From Strigamia acuminata (taxonomy: Eukaryota > Arthropoda > Chilopoda > Geophilomorpha > Linotaeniidae): DNA of 64,000 nt. Position 1 is the stretch's first letter. The number at the start of each line of letters is the position of its first letter. Location of the stretch: NCBI GenBank assembly GCA_949358305.1, contig OX442315.1, positions 22,532,427 through 22,596,426 on the forward strand, in the 5' to 3' direction. Under the pieces are notes generated by a model, which saw only the letters and a list, made by a program, of their open reading frames with translations, did no database searches and had not been told where the DNA came from. Below, piece by piece: positions 56,401-64,000 of the stretch. A program made the position numbers and the translations under genes.

Positions 56401-59400
56401 TGAGAAGTAAATAAAGATCTAAAAGGAGTTTTGGAATTGTTCTCGGTTGTGATTCTCAGGAGTCAAGAGTCAACAGCTAACACTTTTAACACGATTTCGT
56501 ACTAAGTTTCAATGTGTACTCGTAAATTGATACAAATGTTGCACTATATCATCATTACAACTCGAAAAATGTGACAACACAGCCGAATAAAAAACAATCA
56601 AGCTTTGTTTTATCATAAAAAGGATTGAGTTGACCAGTAGTGTGACTATAACTATACATACAAAAGATAGTTTTTATGAATGCTGAACGGGCTCCACTGT
56701 GTACCAAACATTTGCACTCAAAATTTCGACCCAAAATCTCTTTTTCAGCTATTCCCTTAAATTTTGAGCCAAAGTATTTTATAAATGAATTTCTTTTTTT
56801 GAAAAAAGCGATTTACTTGTTTTTAAGCGCTAATCTTTTAAAAGTTTACATGTCACAAAAGTTTTAAACCTCCCTGAAGGTTTAGGCTTAATTGATTTTT
56901 TTCTTTTGATTTTTATTTACCTTATTTCCTCATCTGGGATTAACGTCTATTGGATGACAAGAGATTTTTTCTTTCTTGTTGACTTTTGCTCCTTTTTACG
57001 TGTTTCGATCAGCAGGTTAAACATTTTCGATTTTAATTTAACTCCCTTATCTAATTAATTGAATAAATATTACATTTTTTATTTTTTTTGCAATTATGTA
57101 CTTTTCACAGAAAATTTTTTCACCGTGTAAATTATGTCTATCTTGAAATAACAAAATAAAAAGCGAAATATTTTTTTCGCCGAGAAGGCATTACTCTTCC
57201 ACCCGCACGAAAGTAGTTCAACTTGAAAATTGGTTGCTTAGCAACTCCCAAGATACAGAGAAGTAATAATAGTCACAAATTTAATATTGCACCAACTTTC
57301 GGATATTACTTAGGTCCGAAATTGAATTAATTAAATCGCTAACACATCTCATGGAGCCGATCAATACTTTTCTATATCAACTTACTACAGGGCACCTAAA
57401 TATATTTCACTTCAATCATAACACATGTGTTATAGATATCGTAAGTTTAATATAATCAAATTGAATAGTTGGTTTGTCCGGGCCATATGGAGATTTCGCA
57501 AGGAAACTAAATGATAATTCGACACGTTACTGGTAAAACTCAAATTACTCGGTTCGATGTTACAAATGGGGATATTTAATTGTATCTATTTCGCAATTTA
57601 TCACATTAGACAAAAGAAAATATATAAAAAAAATTCCAATATCGGAGGCTGGAGACAAAATGGCCGTGCATAAAGTAGATAACGTTTTAAATGGAGCAAT
57701 ACCAGTCGCAATCAGCATCTGGTCAGACATTTGCGGTAAAAAATAGTAAATTTTGCCCGTAATTGTTTTACTGCTCAGTGGGACAAATCGTTCAATTTAT
57801 TTGCTTTTAATAAAACGGAAAGTGGCCAAATGCTAAAATTAAATTTTCATTTTTGGCAAATCGATTGCGCTTTGATTTTTGGTTTCCTCTATAAAAACGC
57901 AGTCTAATGTCTTGTACGAATGGGATGTACGAATAGATGAATAATAAATAATGCTAACAGCATAATTGCGCTATAGTTCACAAAATAAATGAATAATGCA
58001 ATTTGTATCATCATAAAATAAAAAATAAAGACATCAAATTATGATACAAAATTCGTTCTCGTTTATGACTGGCATTAAATTAATTAGTCAAGCGCTCAAG
58101 CATGTAACTTCACTTCGATATTTTACTAAGATTTACAAGATTAGCATACGGGCTTGTAACGGTTTCGATTTTTTGTCAAAATTATTTAAATTTCAAATGA
58201 CTAATTTCTTTTAGTCGCTAAGCAAAATCGTGGGAGCTGCCACTACAAACACTATTTACATTAAATAAAATTGCAACAACAATTTGCAATGTATTATTCT
58301 TGTTTAATGGCAGCTGCATCCCACAGTCCTAACTCCATCTACAGGCAAAACATAAAAGATATGGCCCTAGCAAAAAGGCCTATAACGCTTGTACCTGTGT
58401 TATAGAATAGCTCCGTGTTCGCGGTTGTGATACTAAAAGTACATGCATTTTATATCAATATGTTTATTACCTTATTTTATGCTTGTGGCCCTAAACTTTC
58501 GTAATTCACCATCTGCAACTTTCTTGTGAGACGAAATAAAATATATTGCTGCGTCCATTATTCCATTTTAGCACCAAATCCAAACGATGCAATAAATCAT
58601 CCATTTCCATCTGAAAGAAATAAACGTAAATAACATTACAATTTCAGTTTTCAAATAAATGTGAAGTTGCATAACACAGGTGTAGCGTATGCCCTATACT
58701 GCATACATGTACGTATGTGTATACAAAATTGACAAGTCGACATATTGATGCACGACGTCAACCGTCATTCGAATAATAAAGAGGAACTGTAATTGCACCT
58801 TACATAGGAAATAATAACAGAGTCCTGTTGATGTATTCGTATTGACGTTTGTGACATCAAGCATGACGTGTTTCGCTTGTTTTGAAGAGAAGGTCCTGAT
58901 TTCATTGATTGATGGTTGAGCCCAGATACTGTTTCCGGTGCAACTCTGATGACGCGTTTGTTTGTGTCAAAAGTTCTTTTTCCCCCTTCCAATCAATAGG
59001 GGCATTCAAAGTTAAAAGAATCAAACTGATTATTTTGATTTTTCTGATCTTGGAAGACTGAAAATGACGTTTTTTTACATCACAAACTGAAAATCCGATT
59101 TTCAATAATCCACGTGAAAGGACGTTTTTTTCTTTGTGCGATTTTTGCATGGATTTTTCAGTCCTCCATCTAAAATTTCCGTTGCTTTGGAAGTAAGGCT
59201 AGATAACAAACTTCAGCCGCAGTAATCTGCCATTAAATTCAAAGTAAATTCTGATTTTTACTATAACAAAATTAATTAATTTCACATAAAAGTTTCCTGA
59301 CACATTTTCCAAAAAAGAAAATCAACTGTTTAATGTTTTTTCCGTCCACAAAATCGGTTTATCAAAATAATAATCCTTTTTAACTTTGAATGCACCTCCA

Positions 59401-60259
59401 GTCTCTTCACGAACAAGGGAATTTATGTACCATTCAAATGTTTTTTTTTTATCTGCTCAGTAAAAAATTGAAAACAAAAGAAGTTAAAATATCAATAGCC
59501 ATCTATCATGAAAAAATAAAAAGGCGCTTTTCCAAGTCTATAAATTAATTTAATTGTTTTTTGGAACTTTATTGGGTTTTTAGAGCACTATCATTTGTTA
59601 TTAGTGAAAGGTATATATAAAGCTCAGATTTCTTCTGTCCACTCTTAGATTGGAACTTTGATTGGGCCTATCCAGTTTCTCATGACCTCTTAGAAATGAT
59701 AGTCTTAGTGTAAGGTCGTCTAATTGGCAAAAGCCGGTGGTCCTAATGAAGCGAAAAGAAGAGAAATGACATTAAGGAACCATCACCCTAGAGGCCACTG
59801 TGCTGACTGCATTTCCCCCAATAGGATTATCTGTAGGGTTGCAGGCATGAAAGAAGATCTTCACAAGAAAGTCAAGCTCCTTAACTCACTGGAGTAATAA
59901 AAAATATAAACAATAAAAATGCCAGTGTTCCAAGTTTAAATTTACCCTATTTGTAAATAAAGTGCAGGGGAACTAAAGAAAACAAACTAGACTGCACCCA
60001 ACATCTTGATGCCCAAATTCAAATGCTAAATTCCATTGCAAAGAAAAAGACATGTTGTAAGTCTATTATTCTTTATTGCAGACAAGTGAATAGTGTCATT
60101 ACCTGCTAATTTTTCTAAAAATCCTGTATAATGTTGCGTTTGTGTGCGCGCAGACACTGATTTTTCGGTTTGATTTTGACATCAATATACCAGGTGCAGT
60201 CTAATCAAACAACAAATTTTAATCAGTAGGCGCATTCATAAAGTAATTGAGACTGCTTG
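53426..60259. other. AT-rich region with no recognised gene
   Basis: It contains a CAAA microsatellite at about 54339-54359 and many A and T runs. A 116-aa plus frame at 54627-54977 has hydrophobic segments but no domain I know. No RNA gene or further transposon was recognised. Confidence 0.4.
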
Positions 60260-60301
60260 TCTCGGTCTAACTTAAAAAATGACGGCCAATTTAGTCTGTT
60301 A

Positions 60302-61016
60302 TACCTTGTTCGCACCAGAAAGCTTGGGCTAGTCTGAAATTTAAATCTAGTTCTAGTTCTTAGTACAAACACATCTAGCCAAAAATTATCTATACTCTGT
60401 TCCGACATAACGTTGTCCTATTTTCCGATTGGTTGAGCCGGATTAGGCCTACTACGTGGAAAAGTAGTTCTGTTCCATTTTCAATGAATGTCAGTGTAAA
60501 AAGTGACTAGAATGATGGATTTATGTATTTGATAATAAAATGTTTATTTAATTTGCTAAAATAAGCTTTTCCCGTTTTAATCAATTAAACAATGTTAGCA
60601 TAGTTTGTTGGTTTCTTTTGACAGGTAAACAAAGGTTTAGTTTTTTATTGGTTGTTTTGCCTAGTTGGATAACAATTCTGGTGTTATGGGCTACTTTTTT
60701 GTGCCACTACACCAATGATACGGCTGGAATTAGGACAACGTTATGTCGGAACAGAGTATAGTTTAAAAATTGTTAAACTAGATAATTCTAATCCAGTTAT
60801 GTGAACTAGATTATTGCCAAAGAACTACATAACTGCTAGTGTCACTTCCCACAATTCCATGCGCAGTATGGTCAGTTAATTATCTATTGGCTGCATTCTA
60901 GCCTAGATTTTTGATTCTTGGTGCAAATGCATTAGTCTAATTATTTTGTAGGCTAAATCATCCATAACTAAATTTAAATTTCAGGCTAGCCCAAGCTTTC
61001 TGGTGCGAATAAGGTA
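60302..61016. mobile_element. foldback element (PIF/Harbinger-like ends) interrupted by a MITE
   Basis: The terminal inverted repeats are about 48 bp. The left end starts TACCTTGTTCGCACCAGAAA (60302-60350) and is mirrored at 60968-61016. TTA flanks both ends (60299-60301 and 61017-61019). Three-base TTA duplications are typical of PIF/Harbinger elements. There is no transposase. The outside sequence joins a repeat that also occurs uninterrupted near 7868-7915. Confidence 0.65.
60395..60756. mobile_element. MITE copy 4, nested in the foldback element
   Basis: It is TA-flanked with inverted ends beginning CTCTGTTCC and continuing GACATAACGTTGTCC in both arms. The interior shares the CAATTCTGGTGTT and GTGCCACTACACCA strings with the other copies. 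It lies wholly inside the foldback, so it inserted later. Confidence 0.78.
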
Positions 61017-61019
61017 TTA

Positions 61020-63210
61020 CAGTCGCAGTGGGCGTATAATATAATAATATAATATAGTACAATTAAAATTTTACTCAGTGCAACCTTATCCAACACATTT
61101 TTAGCCAAACAACACAGATCCATAATTCACACCAAAATAAAACCCAATTTATACCGTACCAATTTTCATTGCTAGATTTGTCTTACTAGAAAATATTGGT
61201 TTTAAGCTGTAAAATCTGCATTAATAGATATTTTACTTAATTTAATTCGATTAGGTTTATAAACTACTTGCATTACATAAAAAAGAATTTATGACCATAT
61301 TGGTTATTACGGAGTACAATTTTTGAAGCTTTAAGCTTATTCACTGAATGACTCCAATCTCCAGTGAAGACCTATGACATTATAGCTGCTCTCAGATACT
61401 AAAAATAAAGATATGACAAAAGAGCTGAAAAATTCTCCTAATACGGTGTTCATTGATTTCCTTGCCGACTGACTCAAAATTATTTTTCTTCCAACACAAT
61501 ACAAAAAGCTTTTATTTGGATTACCTGGATGACGTTCATAAAAACGGTACGACCGTCCAATGTATTGCAAAAGCAATTGAAGTATTACAAATACTAGAAA
61601 ATAAACCCAAATTGTATTGCCAAAAAATCTAACAGTGTGCGTCTTTTGCCCCTGCGACTTTTCTGCACGGCACTTGATATGTTCTGAACGTTGATCACGC
61701 TCACGCGCAATGCTCGCTCGCTGCATTAAGAAATGATTACGCAACACGCACATAACAACAAGGGGAAGCAACTACTTAAGGATGGAGGAGTCCTCTTCAT
61801 CCCATTATCAACTGATAGTTGCTACCATTAATAGCATGACAATCACTGTGCAGGTAGAAAAGCTAAGTCGCTTAGTAAATAAATTTTGCGGTTTAAAAGC
61901 TATTAAAACAATATTATTTGCACTTCTATTCATTTCAATAAGCAATGTTCATAAAATGTATAAAACCCCTAATAGCTACAATATTACACTAATAAACAAA
62001 CAACTTAGCTTTATACAACAATAAACTATCGATAAAATTGATTTCTCGTTTTTGTCCAACTGGATTTATTTCTTAAACAAACTGTAAATCCATAGAAATG
62101 ACTACAATTCCACTTGTATTATTAAAAAATAAATGTCTACTCTGAAACATTGTTTATGTTAAACTGTACAGCAGCACACTTTGATGACTGTGCATTTAAC
62201 GTCGAAGTATATGTGCAAAGAATTCTATTGCCTAATTGAAAAGCTGACAACAAGCAAAGGACCTTAACCTGCAGCAAGTGTTGAAACCTTGCACATGTAG
62301 CGATGCAAATCTGTAATGAGGAACTAACATATCAAGATGTGTCTTAAAGATCCCTCATTTGCTCCCAAAACACTTGCGAATCATACGATAGTTTTCACTG
62401 GATGTTGGGTTTGTTTCAAGTTTTTCAAAACACAGTGCAGGTATTCCTCGGCATACGCAATCCCACTTCAAACGATTTTGCTCAACGTGGTTTGAAAAAA
62501 ATACAATGTGGCAATCAACAAGCTTGCGAATCCACATTAAACCCATTGCGCGCGCGTCTGTGACTCTAGGGTTGGAATTAGGAGCGTGATTAATAAAGTT
62601 TCGCAAAGTACATTTTTGGTGGTTTTATTGTTGCAATTTTATTTGGTATCTTATGTATAAATATTGTTCAATGTATTGTGGATTATTGTACCATGTGATT
62701 TCAATATGGCTGCTTGTCTTCCCCCATGATTTAGCACAGCAAAAAGTCAATGTCATCTAAACTAAAGCTAGCAAACAAAAGTTCTTTCAATATCTGGAGT
62801 GTCCATGTTTCACCATCTCCCTGTCCCCTTCTCCCATTCATCATGGATCATTTTTCTGGCTGAAAAAACCTTGGATGAACAGGAGATTGTATCGAAGGCT
62901 ATTGCTATGTGAACATTAGTCACTCGATCTTACTCTAATGTATGAGAATAAATACAGTAGCTGCATTCAAAAACTCTAAAACATATGCAAAACTCGTTTC
63001 GTGTGTGTACATGTGAGAATTCAAAATGGCGGCAAAGAGGTCATTGATAATCCAAATTTTTAGTCAGTGACGTAAATAGTGGAAAATTACCAAATTGGCT
63101 ACGCTATTTTCAGAAATAGTGTAAGCTCCGATGGAGTTATAAGTTTTCCACTACACTTATAGGCATAACGAGGGTTTTTATAGGGAAAAGTACCTGCCGC
63201 AAACTGTGTA
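61020..63210. other. AT-rich region with one candidate exon
   Basis: One candidate exon (61525-61720 minus) is listed separately. Short frames elsewhere lack motifs. No RNA gene was recognised. Confidence 0.4.
61525..61720 (-). CDS. candidate internal exon encoding a transmembrane segment
   Basis: On the minus strand, TTCTTAATGCAG ends just before 61720, and the donor CATCCAG then GTAATC follows 61525. The 196 bp is open as 65 codons plus one base. The peptide starts with a charged Arg/Glu/Lys-rich stretch. A single hydrophobic helix follows (IWVYFLVFVILQLLLQYIG), then a basic RSYRFYERHP segment. The layout suits a membrane protein with a cytoplasmic basic side. It is GC-richer than its flanks. 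I do not recognise the family. Confidence 0.35.
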
Positions 63211-63212
63211 TA

Positions 63213-63477
63213 CTCCGTTCCAGTACAAGGTGGTCTTAATTCATTGGTGTAGTGGCACAAAAAAGTAGCCCTTAACACATTGTTTAATTGATTAAAAGGG
63301 AAAAAAGCTTATTTTTAGCAAATAAAATAAATATTTTATTACCAATTAAATAAAATCCATACTTCTAATCACTTTTTGCACGTAAATTCATTGAAAATAA
63401 ACAGAACTATTTTTCCGCGTAGACGTAATCCACCAGTGATAAGGCTGGAATTAAGACCACCTTGTACCGGAACAGAG
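63213..63477. mobile_element. MITE copy 5
   Basis: It is TA-flanked. Both ends contain TACAAGGTGGTCTTAATTC after a CTC[C/T]GTTCC start and match each other with very few differences. The interior is shorter than in the other copies and is inverted relative to copy 4, keeping the GTGTAGTGGCAC and GCCC strings. Confidence 0.75.
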
Positions 63478-63479
63478 TA

Positions 63480-64000
63480 TAGTAGCATTGACTCTAAAAA
63501 TAACAGTTTTTAACTTTTATTTGCTCTTAAAGTACTGTGAATTAGATTAGTTAATTTGTATCTTAACAAAGTTGACCAACCCATTATTCCTTCAACAATA
63601 GTGTCCCTTTATATGTCCTCTCTGTTCCGCCACCACTTTATGAAAATCCATTAAGGATCTGCTCTTCTTACAGTTTCCTTTTCTTAGGCTTGACAAACAT
63701 TGATTAATTGCTTCGAGGTAGTTACTTTCGTTTTAGTCCTTTGTGGTTTGTGAAGTAAGCTGAGATACTTTGAAGCATATGCGAGATGGTTGGCATAACT
63801 AATTTCCTCCTTTGAAGTTAGTTTGCAAATCAATATGCAATTTCCTTTCGTATAAATTAATCAAACCAACACTTTAATTTAAATTCAACAACACTAATTA
63901 CTGTTAGAAAATTTCATGTATTATATCACCAATTTAATCCTAATTAGTTCGGTTGATGTTGATTCTACACACGAATTTCATTTGATATTGCAAAATACAT
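63480..64000. other. AT-rich end of the window, nothing recognised
   Basis: No ORF, repeat or RNA gene can be supported here. Confidence 0.4.

Noticed and set aside
1-64000. CRISPR arrays, bacterial operons or phage modules
   Set aside because: No evenly spaced repeats, ribosome binding sites or packed gene strings exist. The content is eukaryotic transposons in AT-rich non-coding DNA.

Overview
The window looks like AT-rich intergenic or intronic DNA from an invertebrate animal, dominated by transposable elements. The animal assignment rests on three things. The copia-type element uses a primer site complementary to half of an animal-type initiator tRNA-Met. The one spliced gene I can read has small GT-AG introns. 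No bacterial-style operons are present. The species cannot be named from the sequence, and no host gene is certain; only a few candidate exons with reasonable splice signals are listed, at low confidence.

Three complete LTR retrotransposons make up about a third of the window. (1) A 12.4 kb Ty3/gypsy-type element on the minus strand (8094-20480) has 984 bp LTRs and a GTGA target duplication. It carries a tRNA-Pro-type primer site, a 1007-aa Gag, a -1 frameshift signal (A AAA AAC plus a stem-loop), a complete Pol, and a third gene downstream of pol that is split into three exons and encodes about 818 aa of unknown function. (2) A compact Ty3/gypsy element of the Mag/K02A2.6-like kind on the plus strand (24545-29365) has 176 bp LTRs, a CCAGC duplication, a tRNA-Ser primer site and one Gag-Pol ORF whose reverse transcriptase has an odd active site. 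(3) A Ty1/copia element on the plus strand (41729-46502) has 215 bp LTRs, a GATCA duplication, a 30-nt match to the tRNAi-Met half molecule and one Gag-Pol ORF. In all three the two LTRs look identical by eye and the main ORFs are open, so all three inserted recently.

The rest is punctuated by small non-autonomous elements. Five related MITEs (near 23.5, 34.6, 52.9, 60.4 and 63.2 kb) are flanked by TA and begin CTC. Their terminal repeats differ between copies yet match within each copy. A foldback with TTA duplications (60302-61016) contains one of these MITEs nested inside it, and a related empty site lies near 7.9 kb. A 115-bp hAT-like element (53311) directly abuts a MITE. A 993-bp near-perfect palindrome (50122-51114) carries a tRNA-Ser-derived box A/box B unit in each arm. 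Several short palindromes also occur.

Layout: 1-8.1 kb, AT-rich with weak ORFs; 8.1-20.5 kb, element 1; 20.5-24.5 kb, candidate exons and a MITE; 24.5-29.4 kb, element 2; 29.4-41.7 kb, AT-rich with palindromes and a MITE; 41.7-46.5 kb, element 3; 46.5-64 kb, AT-rich with the tRNA-like palindrome, MITEs and one good candidate exon.
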